Assembly (NCBI RefSeq): GCF_905480005.1
Contig: NZ_CAJQOO010000008.1
Location: forward strand, 1 to 64,000
DNA length: 64,000 nucleotides
Direction of reading: 5' to 3'
DNA from: an uncultured Maricaulis sp.
GTDB taxonomy: Bacteria > Pseudomonadota > Alphaproteobacteria > Caulobacterales > Maricaulaceae
Every line of letters starts with the position of its first letter. The stretch's first letter is position 1. The position numbers and the translations under genes were made by a program. Below the pieces are notes generated by a model. That model was not told where the DNA came from. It worked only from the letters and a program-made list of their open reading frames with translations, and did no database searches. This document shows positions 20,296-31,219 of the stretch, in pieces.

Positions 20296-20355
20296 GCAGG
20301 TGCGCGCACGGGCCTCAACGACGCCGCAGGCGCGCGCAGGGGCCTCAACGACGCC
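20296..20355. repeat. Two tandem copies of a 30-bp unit
   Basis: gcaggtgcgcgcacgggcctcaacgacgcc / gcaggcgcgcgcaggggcctcaacgacgcc, 28/30 identical. Confidence 0.9.
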
Positions 20356-20566
20356 GAAATACCGGAGCCAGAGCGCTAGTTAAATTGTTCGATTTGGCCG
20401 CCAGGTCGCAAATGACCAGCGCTTCTTCCAGAAGCGCAAGTAATGGCCTGCTCGCTATATAGGTGGGCACGGCTGAGATTACAATGATAACTTGTGATCG
20501 GCAGCTTTTAGGATAGCGATGCTGGCCGGAAGGCAAGCCTGGGTGAACTTTCCTCCCCACACCGTC

Positions 20567-20600
20567 GGGAGGTGGATCGTCCGTCAGGGCGAGACGGAGG
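20567..20600. repeat. Dispersed intergenic repeat, copy A
   Basis: gggaggtggatcgtccgtcagggcgagacggagg, 33/34 identical to 22060-22093. Confidence 0.9.
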
Positions 20601-20617
20601 GGCTTGTACCCGCCCGA

Positions 20618-21763
20618 CTAGGCGACAGCCGCGTGCGGGTAGTCCGGATCGCGGTTCTGGAATGACAGGATGGCGGGCTTCACCACGATGCCGGCATCCA
20701 CATTCACCGCCCGGCGGATGGTCTCGCTCCCGGCCCATTCATCACGCCCGCCAATCACTACGGGCAAGTGCACCACCAGGGCAGCGGAAATCGAGCGTGT
20801 GGCGCTTTCCCAGAGATAGCTGGGGGTGTGATCAACTGCGTAATAATCCGCTTTGCCGACCCGGATCATCGGCGCGCTGAAGCTGGTCGGCCGGGCGAAG
20901 TAAAACCCCATACCCTCATCGCAGCTGACATCGATGATCAGGCTACGGGGTCTGATATCGTCCTTTTCCGCCTCGGTGACGAACATGGTCGGGTGACCGG
21001 TATTCTGCAGCAGCCCGTTCACGATGATATCGGCCTCGCCGATCAGGGCCGAGAGGGGGCGTTCGGACCCGTCATGTTCGATCACCATCATGCGCGCTTC
21101 GCCCGCGCCGCCTTCGCGCAATCTCACATAGTGACAGTCGAGTACCTCTTCTCGCACCTCGTGATCGGGGCGTTGGATACAAATGGTGATGTCGCGAAAA
21201 CCATGCGCTTTCAGCGCATAGATCGCGCCGCGGCTGACGGCCCCGAAGCTGAAGATGATCGCCTTGCGCTGATTGCCGTAATGCCCGTCTATCCCCTTCA
21301 GGCGCAGGGCATGCAGGACCGCACAATAGCCGGCCATTTCATTATTCTTGTAGAATGTGTGACGCCCGACCTGACCGGACGGCCCCCAGACAAACATGTC
21401 CTCGAAGGCAATCAGGGTAAGGTGCCGGTCAATCGCAGCCTGGGTGATGGCACGCTGTTGGGCACAATGGGGATAGCCCCACAGGATACCGTTTTCACGC
21501 AGCCCCTGCAGATCAGACTGTGTGGGCTTGGCAATGATCACATTGCCGATCTCTGCCAGCAGATCAGCGCGCGGCGCAACGCCGCCCGTCTGCGCGGCAA
21601 TCTGTGAGTCCGAAATGTCAAAGGGCGCACCATAGCCTTCTTCAAAGATCAGATGCTGGCGATCGTCTTGCGGTATGCGCGCCAGGTGATCGGGGTGAAT
21701 GGGCAGGCGTTGTTCATCCGGCTTGTTGGAAGTCCCGATGACTCCGAAGGTCAGTTTGCTCAT
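20618..21763 (-). CDS. Alanine dehydrogenase/PNT-family enzyme, N5-(carboxyethyl)ornithine synthase-like
   Basis: GVIGTSNKPDEQRLPIHPDHL N-terminus, FGAVSRGAIYALKAHGF nucleotide-binding region, IDVSCDEGMGFYFARPTSF. Confidence 0.7.
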   Translation of the reverse strand: MSKLTFGVIGTSNKPDEQRLPIHPDHLARIPQDDRQHLIFEEGYGAPFDISDSQIAAQTGGVAPRADLLAEIGNVIIAKPTQSDLQGLRENGILWGYPHCAQQRAITQAAIDRHLTLIAFEDMFVWGPSGQVGRHTFYKNNEMAGYCAVLHALRLKGIDGHYGNQRKAIIFSFGAVSRGAIYALKAHGFRDITICIQRPDHEVREEVLDCHYVRLREGGAGEARMMVIEHDGSERPLSALIGEADIIVNGLLQNTGHPTMFVTEAEKDDIRPRSLIIDVSCDEGMGFYFARPTSFSAPMIRVGKADYYAVDHTPSYLWESATRSISAALVVHLPVVIGGRDEWAGSETIRRAVNVDAGIVVKPAILSFQNRDPDYPHAAVA

Positions 21764-22047
21764 TTTGGTGCCTTTTTGCGGGGAAGCCGTCCGGGGTCAG
21801 GATGATTGTCCGGGATCCGGAAGGTCCCGACGACGGACGGCATGAAGGTGCACGCCTCATCCGCCGCCGGTCGCGAGCGCAAGGCGCTCAATCCGCGAGC
21901 AATGATGGGTGTGGCTGCAGTGGCGATGAGTTGGGCGTGTCAACGACAAGCGTGCCAGTGCTACGCCACAATCCCGGCAATAGCCAATGAATACGGATTT
22001 CAGCGCCAGCCAGGCCGAAGGCCCGGGGAGGGGCATCGTCGTTTCCG

Positions 22048-22189
22048 CCCCACAAGGTGGGGAGGTGGATCGCCCGTCAGGGCGAGACGGAGGCGCCGCC
22101 GCAGGCGGAGTGCCACGCACCTCCTCGCTAACGCTCGGCCCTATCGACCCGACGCTGCGCGCCGGCCCACTTCCCCACAAGTGGGGAAG
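22048..22189. repeat. Dispersed intergenic palindromic repeat, copy B
   Basis: CCCCAC-aag-GTGGGG and CTTCCCCAC-aa-GTGGGGAAG hairpins bracket the 34-bp core shared with copy A. Confidence 0.8.
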
Positions 22190-22399
22190 AAAAGAGCGGC
22201 GCGTCTTTCCCTCTGCCTTGGGAACGAGGTCGGGGGCCGGATAAGCCGGAAAATCCTGGTGCCTGTCGCTGGCCCCCTCATCCGTCGCTCCGCGACACCC
22301 TCTCCCCAAGGAGATGGAACGTGCCGGCTGCCGTGACACCCTCAACTCCAAACAGCCCCCAACCTTGCCACATCGCGCCTGTCGTCATACATCGCCTTC

Positions 22400-23377
22400 A
22401 TGGCCAATCTGATCGATAACACCACCCGCTCTGCCGCCTCTGACGCGCGCGCGGCCCGGCATCCGGAGAAGCAGAAGCGGGCGGATACGCCGGTGCTTCG
22501 CAAGCCGGACTGGATCCGGGTCAAGGCGCCGCTCGGCAAGACGTTTTCCGAGACCCAGAAAATCGTCAAGGATGGCGGTCTGGTGACGGTGTGCGAGGAG
22601 GCGGGCTGTCCCAATATCGGTGAGTGCTGGGAGCAAAAGCACGCCACGTTCATGATCCTGGGCGATACCTGCACCCGCGCCTGTTCCTTCTGCAACGTCA
22701 AGACCGGCCTGCCGGCCGCAGTCGACACGGACGAGCCGCGCCGTGTGGCCGAGGCCGTCGCGCAGATGGGGCTCAATCATGTCGTGATCACCTCGGTGGA
22801 CCGGGATGATCTCGATGATGGCGGGGCGCAGCATTTTGTTGATGTGATCGAGGCGATCCGCGCCGCGACGCCGAAGACCACGATCGAGATCCTGACCCCG
22901 GACTTCCTGCGCAAGCCCGGCGCCGCCGAAGCGGTGATCGATGCCAAGCCGGACGTCTTCAACCATAATCTGGAGACGGTACCGCGGCTCTATCTCTCCA
23001 TTCGCCCGGGCGCGCGCTATTATCATTCCCTGCGGCTCCTGGAGCGCGTGAAGGATCGCGACCCGGCGCAATTCACCAAGTCCGGCATCATGGTCGGTCT
23101 GGGTGAGAGCAAGGAAGAAGTGATGCAGGTGATGGACGACATGCGCTCCGCCGGCATCGATTTTCTCACCATCGGCCAGTATCTCCAGCCGACCCGCAAG
23201 CATGCCGCGGTCGACCGCTTCGTGCATCCCGACGAGTTCAAGGCCTATGAGACGATCGCGCGGGCCAAGGGCTTTTTGATGGTCTCGGCCACGCCGCTGA
23301 CCCGCTCGAGCCACCATGCCGGGGATGATTTCGCCAAGCTGCGCGCCGCCCGCGAGCAGATGATGGTACGCGGCTAG
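22400..23377 (+). CDS. lipA: Lipoyl synthase
   Basis: [22 protein letters not shown] (radical SAM), [15 protein letters not shown]. Confidence 0.97.
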   Translation: MANLIDNTTRSAASDARAARHPEKQKRADTPVLRKPDWIRVKAPLGKTFSETQKIVKDGGLVTVCEEAGCPNIGECWEQKHATFMILGDTCTRACSFCNVKTGLPAAVDTDEPRRVAEAVAQMGLNHVVITSVDRDDLDDGGAQHFVDVIEAIRAATPKTTIEILTPDFLRKPGAAEAVIDAKPDVFNHNLETVPRLYLSIRPGARYYHSLRLLERVKDRDPAQFTKSGIMVGLGESKEEVMQVMDDMRSAGIDFLTIGQYLQPTRKHAAVDRFVHPDEFKAYETIARAKGFLMVSATPLTRSSHHAGDDFAKLRAAREQMMVRG

Positions 23378-23410
23378 TTTCAGAAGGCCGGTCCAGGAGC
23401 AGGCGCGAAA

Positions 23411-23914
23411 ATGGTCGTAGAAGTCCGCGAACGCCTGCGCCTCTTCCATGCGCCCGAAGACCTGTTCGCGCTGGTCAGCGATGTCCGGCGCTATCCCGAA
23501 TTCATTCCCCAGATTACCGCCATGCGCCTGCTGGACGAGCGTGAGGAGGGTGAGGTCCGGCACATGACGGCCGAAGCGCGCGTGCGCTATAAATTCGTCA
23601 CCGAACGCTTCACCTCGCGGGCCACGGCCGATGCCCGAGCGCACACGATCGTGGTCAGCTTTGTTGCCGGGCCGTTCCGCGTGCTGGAGAATAACTGGCG
23701 GTTTATCGCCCTGTCGGACGGGTCCTGCCTGGTCGATTTCTCGATCCGGGCCGAATTCAGGAATGCCATCCTGCAAATGTTGCTGGAGAGCAATCGCGAG
23801 CGCGCCGGCCGCATTCTGATCGAGAAATTCTCCGCCGAGGCCAAGCGTCGTTACGAGGCCACCGGCGATCCCGCCCTGGACCTAACCGAAGAGATCAACG
23901 CCCTCGGCCAATAG
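23411..23914 (+). CDS. RatA/Coq10-like START-domain protein
   Basis: LFALVSDVRRYPEFIPQ, CLVDFSIRAEFRNAILQMLLE. Confidence 0.85.
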   Translation: MVVEVRERLRLFHAPEDLFALVSDVRRYPEFIPQITAMRLLDEREEGEVRHMTAEARVRYKFVTERFTSRATADARAHTIVVSFVAGPFRVLENNWRFIALSDGSCLVDFSIRAEFRNAILQMLLESNRERAGRILIEKFSAEAKRRYEATGDPALDLTEEINALGQ

Positions 23915-24382
23915 ATCGAGCGCCGTGGCGACACTGGCCAGGCGGACCGCATCGCGGCCGCGATCGCCGAATCGGCAGACATGGGTCTTCGTCGCCCCGT
24001 CACGCCGGGCCATGGCGAAATGCACCAGGCCGGCCGGTTTGTGCTCGGATCCGCCCGGACCGGCAATGCCCGTGATCGACACCGTGATGTCGGCGTTCGA
24101 GCGCAGCAGGGCTTCTTCGGCCATGCGCCGGGCCACCTCGACCGAGACCGCGCCATTGGCCTCGATCACGCGGGCCGGAATGCCCAGCATCTCGGTCTTG
24201 GCGGCGTTGGAATAGGTCACGAAACCACGATCGACGACATCGGAAGAGCCCGGAATCTCGGTCAGGAGCGCGCTGACCAGCCCGCCCGTACAGCTTTCCG
24301 CCGTCGCAAGCATCACGCCGGCCGTTCGCGCCCGGTCGATGAGGGTTTCGGCCTGGTCGATCAGGGAATGGGTGAAGATCAT
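23882..24382 (-). CDS. CinA C-terminal family protein (nicotinamide-nucleotide amidase-like)
   Basis: MLATAESCTGGLVSALLTEIPGSS, ITGIAGPGG; start chosen at the overlap with ispDF stop. Confidence 0.9.
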   Translation of the reverse strand: MIFTHSLIDQAETLIDRARTAGVMLATAESCTGGLVSALLTEIPGSSDVVDRGFVTYSNAAKTEMLGIPARVIEANGAVSVEVARRMAEEALLRSNADITVSITGIAGPGGSEHKPAGLVHFAMARRDGATKTHVCRFGDRGRDAVRLASVATALDLLAEGVDLFG

Positions 24383-25533
24383 GGGGTCAGTCTCGCTGTG
24401 ATGATGGCCTGGGCTGCGAGGCCTTCGCCGCGCCCGGTAAAGCCGAGTTTTTCCGTGGTGGTCGCCGCGATATTGACCCGCTTTTCCGGCAGGCCCAGCA
24501 GCGACGCCACCCGCGTCCGCATGGCGTCGCGATGGGGGCCGATCTTGGGCCGCTCGGCGATCAGGGTGATGTCGGCATGGACGAGCTCGCCGCCGGCCTC
24601 GTGCAGGCGTTTGATCGCGTGCAGCAGGAAGGCATCCGAGCGGGCGCCCTTCCATTGCGGGTCGGAAGGCGGGAAATGCTCGCCGATATCGCCAGCCCCG
24701 GCCGCACCGAGAATGGCATCGGTGAGCGCATGCAGACCGGCATCGGCATCGGAATGTCCGACCAGGCCCAGCCCGGCGCGGATCTCGATCCCGCACAGCC
24801 ACATCACCTCCGCCGTCTCCAGCCGGTGAACGTCAAACCCCTGTCCGGTGACGGTGATCGCCTCGCTCATCAACATCCTTTCCGCGCGGATGAAATCCTC
24901 CGGCGTGGTCAGTTTGAAATTCTCCGCCTCACCGGCCACCAGCGCAACCTCACCGCCCGCCGCGCGGACGACTGCCGCATCATCGGGCAGGGCGGTCCCG
25001 CCGAGTTGCGCATAGGCGTCGAGCAGCGACGCAAGGTGGAAAGCCTGCGGCGTCTGCGCGGCCTGGAGACCGTCCCGCGATACCGGTTCACCCATCGCGC
25101 CACCATCACCGACACGAAGAAGCGCATCGCTGACGGGCAGGGCCGGGATGACCGCCTGATGGCGCTCGAGCGCGTCGACGAGGCGATCGATGAGCGCGGG
25201 CGAAACGAAGGGGCGGGCGGCGTCATGAATGAAAACCGCTTCGGCACCGGTTTCGGACGCCGCTTCGAGGCCGGCGCGGACCGAGGCGGTCCGGGTGGCC
25301 CCGCCGGGGATCGTATCCAATCTGAAACCGAGTTCGCCCTCGACCGCGTCGATGTGGTCACGATCAAGCGGGTTGACCACGACAATGATGCGCATGAAGA
25401 CACCACATTGATGCAGACGATGAACACATCGTGCGAGCACGCGCTTTCCGGCCAGGTCGCGATACTGTTTGGGCACACCGCCGCCCGCGCGTTCACCGCG
25501 TCCGGCAGCGACAATGACAGCAGCGATCTTCAT
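24379..25533 (-). CDS. ispDF: Bifunctional IspD/IspF
   Basis: [67 protein letters not shown]. Confidence 0.96.
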   Translation of the reverse strand: MKIAAVIVAAGRGERAGGGVPKQYRDLAGKRVLARCVHRLHQCGVFMRIIVVVNPLDRDHIDAVEGELGFRLDTIPGGATRTASVRAGLEAASETGAEAVFIHDAARPFVSPALIDRLVDALERHQAVIPALPVSDALLRVGDGGAMGEPVSRDGLQAAQTPQAFHLASLLDAYAQLGGTALPDDAAVVRAAGGEVALVAGEAENFKLTTPEDFIRAERMLMSEAITVTGQGFDVHRLETAEVMWLCGIEIRAGLGLVGHSDADAGLHALTDAILGAAGAGDIGEHFPPSDPQWKGARSDAFLLHAIKRLHEAGGELVHADITLIAERPKIGPHRDAMRTRVASLLGLPEKRVNIAATTTEKLGFTGRGEGLAAQAIITARLTP

Positions 25534-25616
25534 CTACAGGCCTCGTGGATTGCCGCAGCGCAGCATACTCGCTAGCCTTCGGCCATACGACGCACACCGA
25601 GGATTTGTCCAGCCGC

Positions 25617-26615
25617 ATGCGCTTCTCGATCGACACGCACAGCATTGAAATCCCGGCCATACTTGCACCCATGTCCGGGGTGACAGACCTGCCTTTCCGT
25701 CGCCAGGCCCAACGGTTTGGGGCCGGCATGGTCGTGTCCGAAATGGTCGCCTCAGATGCCCTCGCTGCCGGTCGCCGGGACATGATCCGCAAGGCCGCAC
25801 TGGACGCCTCCCTCAAGCCCTGCGTGATCCAGCTCGCCGGCCGCGAAGCCCGCTGGATGTCCGAAGGGGCCCGAATTGCCGAGGATGCCGGCGCGGAAGT
25901 GATTGATATCAATATGGGTTGTCCGGCCCGCCAGGTGACCAAGGGCCTGTCCGGCTCGGCCTTGATGCGCGATCTCGACCATGCGCTCACCCTGATCGAA
26001 GCCACGGTCGCCGGGACCAGCAAGCCGGTCACGCTGAAAATGCGCCTGGGCTGGGATCATGACAGTCTCAATGCGCCCGACCTCGCCCGCCGGGCCCGGG
26101 ACGCCGGAATCCGCCTCGTCACCGTGCATGGTCGAACCCGCCAGCAATTCTACAAGGGCGAGGCCGACTGGTCCGCCGTGAGGGCGGTGGTGGAGGCCGT
26201 GGATATCCCGGTCGTGGTCAATGGTGACATCCACACCGTCACCCATGCCCGTGACGCCCTGGAGCAGTCCGGCGCGCATGCCGTGATGATCGGCCGTGCC
26301 GCCCAGGGGCGGCCCTGGCTGGTCGGCGAAATCGGCCGTGAACTCGCCGGTCTGCCGCCGCTTGAAACCCGCTGGACTGACAAGATCACCGCCCTGTCGG
26401 ATCAGTTCGAAGACAGTCTCGCCCATTATGGTCCCCACTTGGGTAGCCGCATGATGCGCAAGCATTTTGCCAGCTTTTGTGATGTCGAATGTGGCTCCGG
26501 GGATCGCGACTGGGTCCGTGCCCAGCGCGCCAGCCTGTGCCGCTCGGATGAGGCATCCGACGTCCATGCCGCACTCGATGGCCTGCGCCAGCTTGACGGG
26601 CGTGCGGTCGCATGA
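25617..26615 (+). CDS. dusB: tRNA-dihydrouridine synthase
   Basis: [57 protein letters not shown]. Confidence 0.95.
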   Translation: MRFSIDTHSIEIPAILAPMSGVTDLPFRRQAQRFGAGMVVSEMVASDALAAGRRDMIRKAALDASLKPCVIQLAGREARWMSEGARIAEDAGAEVIDINMGCPARQVTKGLSGSALMRDLDHALTLIEATVAGTSKPVTLKMRLGWDHDSLNAPDLARRARDAGIRLVTVHGRTRQQFYKGEADWSAVRAVVEAVDIPVVVNGDIHTVTHARDALEQSGAHAVMIGRAAQGRPWLVGEIGRELAGLPPLETRWTDKITALSDQFEDSLAHYGPHLGSRMMRKHFASFCDVECGSGDRDWVRAQRASLCRSDEASDVHAALDGLRQLDGRAVA

Positions 26616-27661
26616 CGACGCTTGATCCCCCGGGCTCGGCCCATCTGGCGGCGGACCAGGCGGCCATCCCGATCCTGGTCTTTTGTGCCGAGGCGCGCTG
26701 TGTGTGGGCCAATACCCAGGCAGAAGAATGGCTGGGATTGTCGATCCGGCACATGCGCAAGGGTCGTTTCGGGATCCTGTCCCCGGCCTGCGCTCATCTT
26801 GCCGACATTATCGAACAGGCCTGCGGCACTCGCCGTACTGTGGTGGCGCTCGGCCGGATGCTGGGCGGGGACGGGCCCTTTGACGTTCATGCGCGCTGGT
26901 CAGACGAGCATGAACAGCTGATCCTGTCTGTCCTGCCGCACCAGGAGGTGGGCGCCAAGGCGTCCGAAGCGCCCGCGCTGGGTTTTGGCCGAATGCTGGC
27001 ACACGAGCTCAAGAACCCCCTCGCCAGTGTCCGCGGCGCGGCGCAGCTCATCCGGCGCGAAACCGACATGGAAGGGGCTCGCGACCTGGCCCGCCTGATC
27101 ATCCAGGATGTCGACCGGATCACGCGCCTGGCGGATCATTGGAGCCGGGTTGGTGATATCCAGCTCGGACCGCGATCTGAGATCAATCTCAATCTGTTGG
27201 CCGTCAGTGCCATGGACAGTCTGCACCGCGCCGATACAGCGACGCGGGGCGTCATGCGCGATAATTTCGATCCGTCCCTGCCAGTGATCGCCGGCGATCC
27301 GGACCTGTTGATGCAGGCCGTGCTCAATTTGCTGCAGAATGCCTTCGATGCCGTTCGTACAGATCCATCGGCGGAAATCGTGGTAGAAACCCGTTTTGAT
27401 GCCGGCCCCAAGAGCCGAACGGGCGGCAATCCGACGCCACTCGTCCTGTCAGTCCGTGATAATGGTCCGGGTATTCCCGAAACGCTGGGATCGGGTATCT
27501 TCACCCCCTTCGTGACCACAAAGCCGGCAGGTGAGGGGCTCGGACTGGCCTTCTCAGCCCGGATTGCGGCTCTGCATGAGGGTCAGATTGATTTCGAAAG
27601 CCAGGCGGGCCGGACCGTCTTCAATATTCGATTGCCGATTGCCCGGAAGGATCCAAAGTGA
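26612..27661 (+). CDS. ntrB: Nitrogen regulation histidine kinase NtrB
   Basis: [38 protein letters not shown]; position between dusB and ntrC. Confidence 0.92.
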   Translation: MTTLDPPGSAHLAADQAAIPILVFCAEARCVWANTQAEEWLGLSIRHMRKGRFGILSPACAHLADIIEQACGTRRTVVALGRMLGGDGPFDVHARWSDEHEQLILSVLPHQEVGAKASEAPALGFGRMLAHELKNPLASVRGAAQLIRRETDMEGARDLARLIIQDVDRITRLADHWSRVGDIQLGPRSEINLNLLAVSAMDSLHRADTATRGVMRDNFDPSLPVIAGDPDLLMQAVLNLLQNAFDAVRTDPSAEIVVETRFDAGPKSRTGGNPTPLVLSVRDNGPGIPETLGSGIFTPFVTTKPAGEGLGLAFSARIAALHEGQIDFESQAGRTVFNIRLPIARKDPK

Positions 27662-28923
27662 GCGCCAGAATTCTGCTGCTGGAAGACGATGAAAGCCTGA
27701 AACTCATCCTGTCACGCGCACTGGGGTCAGCGGGATACCAGGTCCGGGCGACCGCCTCGCCGGACACGGCGCTGAACTGGATCCGCAATGGTGAAGGCGA
27801 TCTCCTGCTGGCCGATGTGCTTCTGGACGGCTCGAACTTCCTCGAGAATCTGGGCCTTGTCGCGCGTCTGCGTCCGCAAATGCCGGTCATTGTGATGAGC
27901 GCGCAGGCGACGGCCTCGACGGCAATCAATGCGGCCAAGGGCGGCGTGTTCGAATATTTGCCGAAGCCTTTTGATCTCGACGACATGATCGCGGCCGTTG
28001 GTGCTGCCCTGGGCGATGAGGCCAAGACCGGGCGCTCGAAAGCGGCCGATGAGCCCACCGGCTTTATTGGCCAGTCCGCCGCCATGCAGTCGGCTTTCAA
28101 GGCGATCGCCCGCGCCGCCACCAGCCAGGCGCATGTGATGATCATGGGCGAACCCGGGGTGGGAAAACGCCAGGCCGCCGAGGCCCTGCTTCGGGCACGC
28201 GGCATTTCCGCTGATGACGCCGTCGTCGTGACACCATCAAACACCGCCACAGAGGTTTTCGGTTCGACCAAGGCCGCCCGCCAGGTGGTCTGGCTGCGCC
28301 TTGAAGAGTGGAATGCCGAACAGCAACGCGCAGCCCGCGACGCGCTGGATGCCGGGATTGGTCGCGTCATCGCCACGGCCTCCCATTCACCGGACGCCGG
28401 ACTGGACACACGACTGGTTGCGCGCCTGTCGGAGTGCGTCATCGCCGTGCCGCCCTTGCGGGAGCGCCGCAGCGACATCCCGGCCTTGTGCGAAGCGTTC
28501 CTCGCCCAATTTGCCCGGCGCGACAAACAGGACCGGGTCCGGCTCTCGAAAGAAGCGGTCCAATACCTTCAGGGCTCGGCATGGACCGGGAATGTCGTCG
28601 AGTTGCGATCGGTATTGTCGCGGCTGTCGCTTGCCACGCGGGGTCGGGTTGCCGGTCTCGATGATGTGCTGGTGGCGTTTTCGGCTGATGCCGGGGATTC
28701 GCGCGAGGACCTTGATGTCCATGCCAATGCGATCGCGGCCCTCTCACTGAGCCGGAAGAATGCCCGCAATGTTGCAATCGACGCCGTTGACCGTGCGCTT
28801 TTCAGCCAGGCGCTGGATCGATGCGGCGGAAACCGCTCCCGGGCGGCAGAGATTTTGGGCCTGAACCGCAATACCCTGGCCCGGCGATTGGCTGAGCTGG
28901 AAGGCGATCCGGACGATATGTGA
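27658..28923 (+). CDS. ntrC: NtrC-family response regulator with degenerate AAA+ domain
   Basis: REC domain (LLEDDESL, PVIVMSAQATAS), GEPGVGKR, PPLRERRSDIPALCEAFL, Fis-type HTH (CGGNRSRAAEILGLNRNTLARRL). Confidence 0.88.
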   Translation: MSARILLLEDDESLKLILSRALGSAGYQVRATASPDTALNWIRNGEGDLLLADVLLDGSNFLENLGLVARLRPQMPVIVMSAQATASTAINAAKGGVFEYLPKPFDLDDMIAAVGAALGDEAKTGRSKAADEPTGFIGQSAAMQSAFKAIARAATSQAHVMIMGEPGVGKRQAAEALLRARGISADDAVVVTPSNTATEVFGSTKAARQVVWLRLEEWNAEQQRAARDALDAGIGRVIATASHSPDAGLDTRLVARLSECVIAVPPLRERRSDIPALCEAFLAQFARRDKQDRVRLSKEAVQYLQGSAWTGNVVELRSVLSRLSLATRGRVAGLDDVLVAFSADAGDSREDLDVHANAIAALSLSRKNARNVAIDAVDRALFSQALDRCGGNRSRAAEILGLNRNTLARRLAELEGDPDDM

Positions 28924-28948
28924 CCTGTGCAGCACGGGTGTTGATTAT

Positions 28949-31216
28949 TTGCAACAACAGGGTAATGATGCCGTTCTGCAACATGTGAGCTCACACTTGC
29001 CGAACACTCTATCGAAGCCCCTGATCCGGAACATCTCACCGCGATCCGCCGCACTTTTCGGCATCGGCTTCGTCACATCTGCGATCCTGCTCACCATCGC
29101 CGCGACCGGATTGCTGGGCGATAACGGGCTCATGCGCCTGAATGATCGCAATGCGATGGCGCTTCTGGTCGGCAATGCGGTTCTGATCCTCGGTCTTGGC
29201 GGTGTGGTGGTTGTCCGCTTTGTCCGCCGGGTGAGGGCGCGCCGGTTTGGCGAACCGACGCCGCGTCTGCACCTGCGCTTTGTTGCCTTGTTCTCCCTCG
29301 CTGCGGCAGCGCCGGCCGTCCTCGCCGCGCTCTTTCTGGGGGCCGTCCTCAATCGCGGCGTCGACTATTGGTTCGGAGAGCGGATTGCGACGGTCGTCGA
29401 CGGGACTGCCATCGTGGCGGGCGAAATCTATGAGCGCGAGGTCAACGCGGCCGGCAACCGGTTGAGCGCGATGGTGGAGGCGCTCAACCAGCCGGATGCG
29501 GTCGAGGCGTTCAGCTCGAGCCGGATCCAGTATGTCTGGGGACTGAGTGCTCTTGCGGCACAGCAGAATTTTTCCGCAGCCTATGTGGTCGACGGTCGGG
29601 GCAATCTGCTGGCGCGTACCCGCTTCCAGGAAAACGAGCCCTATGTGGTGCCATCGCCGCGGCTCTACGAACTGGCCAATGAAGGCGGGGGCGGGGTCGC
29701 CGTATCGACCCCGGAATTCACGCCTGTGGGCACGGATGTGGTTCGCCTCCTGACCCAACTCAGCGGCTATGAAGACGCCTTTCTCTACGCCTCGATCCCG
29801 ATGAATGTGGACCTGTTCCGGCAAATGGAGGAGGCGCGGGTTGCCCTGCGTCGGGCGGACGAGCAGGAGACCTCGATCCGCCAGACTTTTTTCCTGCTCT
29901 ATTTCGAGGTTGCGGCTCTGATCCTGATCGGCTCGGTCTGGCTGGGATTAAGCGCCGCGACACGGGTCGTCACACCGATTTCACGCCTCGTCGCCGCCGC
30001 GGAGCGGGTGCGGCGAGGGGATCTCGAAGCGCGTGTCCAGATGGGGCGCGATGATGACGAGATTGCGGCCCTGGCGCGCGCATTCAACCGGATGACCCGG
30101 CAATTGCGGAGCCAGCGTCGTGAGCTGATCGAGAGCCATGCGGAAAGCGAACAGCGCCGGGCCTTTATCGAAGCCATTCTGGCCGGGGTTCGCGCTGGCG
30201 TGATTGGCCTGGACAAGGATGACAAGGTCACCCTGATCAACCGCTCGGCCATCGGGATTCTGTCGGCGGGTTCGGATGATCAGATCGGCATGCAGCTTGA
30301 TGATATCACGCCAGCCCTGAGTGACCTGGTCACGGAAGCGCGCCGCCGCCCCGGCGCCGTCGCCGAAGCCCAGATTGACCTGACTATGGCCGATGAACAG
30401 ATCCGCCATATCACCGCGCGCGCCTCGATGGATGAGGAGGCTGGCCTCGTCATCACGTTCGACGATGTCACGCGCCTGGTCACTGCACAGCGCAATGCCG
30501 CCTGGCGTGAGGTTGCTCGCCGCATCGCCCATGAGATCAAGAATCCGCTCACACCCATCCAGCTCTCAGCCGAGCGGATCCGTCGCAAATACCGCAAGGA
30601 AATCGAAAGCGATCTGGAGACCTTTGATCGGTGTACCGAAACAATTATCCGACAGGTCAGTGATATCGGCCGGATGGTGGATGAATTCTCGTCCTTTGCC
30701 CGCATGCCCCAGCCCAAGGTCGAGGAAGTCGAGCTCGGCGAATTGACCAAATCGGCAGTGTTCGCGCGACGGGTGGCCTCGGCCGCGATGGAGGTCCGCT
30801 TCGACAAGCCGGATCAACCGGTCCTGGGTTTGTGTGACTCGCGGCTTGCAGGTCAGGCGCTCGCCAACATTCTCAAGAATGCCTCGGAAAGCGTTGAAGC
30901 GCGTATGGAAAAAGACGGTGAGGCGGGTGCGATCTCGGTCCAGTTGACCGAACGCGACGGGTTCGCGGTGATCGAGGTCAGCGACAACGGGCTGGGTTGG
31001 CCGACTCCCAATCGGGAGCGCTTGACCGAGCCCTATATGACGACCCGCGAGAAGGGTACCGGCCTTGGCCTCGCCATCGTTAAACGCGTGATGGAAGACC
31101 ATAAGGGCCGGCTGGAGCTCGATGTGCCCCGCGAGGGAAGCGGCGCCGTCGTTCGGCTGATCTTCCCGCTCGCAGACCAGACAGAACAAGACATTCAAAG
31201 CATACAGGAGGCCTGA
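28949..31216 (+). CDS. ntrY: Membrane sensor histidine kinase NtrY
   Basis: N-terminal TMs, HAMP, PAS, RRIAHEIKNPLTPIQLSAERIRRKY, GTGLGLAIVKRVMEDHKG. Confidence 0.95.
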   Translation: MQQQGNDAVLQHVSSHLPNTLSKPLIRNISPRSAALFGIGFVTSAILLTIAATGLLGDNGLMRLNDRNAMALLVGNAVLILGLGGVVVVRFVRRVRARRFGEPTPRLHLRFVALFSLAAAAPAVLAALFLGAVLNRGVDYWFGERIATVVDGTAIVAGEIYEREVNAAGNRLSAMVEALNQPDAVEAFSSSRIQYVWGLSALAAQQNFSAAYVVDGRGNLLARTRFQENEPYVVPSPRLYELANEGGGGVAVSTPEFTPVGTDVVRLLTQLSGYEDAFLYASIPMNVDLFRQMEEARVALRRADEQETSIRQTFFLLYFEVAALILIGSVWLGLSAATRVVTPISRLVAAAERVRRGDLEARVQMGRDDDEIAALARAFNRMTRQLRSQRRELIESHAESEQRRAFIEAILAGVRAGVIGLDKDDKVTLINRSAIGILSAGSDDQIGMQLDDITPALSDLVTEARRRPGAVAEAQIDLTMADEQIRHITARASMDEEAGLVITFDDVTRLVTAQRNAAWREVARRIAHEIKNPLTPIQLSAERIRRKYRKEIESDLETFDRCTETIIRQVSDIGRMVDEFSSFARMPQPKVEEVELGELTKSAVFARRVASAAMEVRFDKPDQPVLGLCDSRLAGQALANILKNASESVEARMEKDGEAGAISVQLTERDGFAVIEVSDNGLGWPTPNRERLTEPYMTTREKGTGLGLAIVKRVMEDHKGRLELDVPREGSGAVVRLIFPLADQTEQDIQSIQEA

Positions 31217-31219
31217 TCC

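Noticed and set aside
20296-20355. Possible CRISPR-like repeats
   Set aside because: Only two directly adjacent copies with no spacer; simple tandem duplication.
22385-23776. 463-aa minus ORF opposite lipA and ratA
   Set aside because: Antisense of two clear genes; no domain signature.
23411-24382. RatA-like gene as half of a toxin-antitoxin system
   Set aside because: No RatB-like partner beside it; in alphaproteobacteria this position fits a Coq10/START-family housekeeping protein. The 33-bp overlap with cinA is ordinary.
23884-24802. Long N-terminal part of the 23882..24802 minus ORF
   Set aside because: It overlaps the ispF part of ispDF in another frame and is Arg-rich low-complexity; the CinA domain starts at 24382.
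24379-25533. IspD-IspF fusion as a novel gene fusion
   Set aside because: Bifunctional IspDF is well known in alphaproteobacteria.
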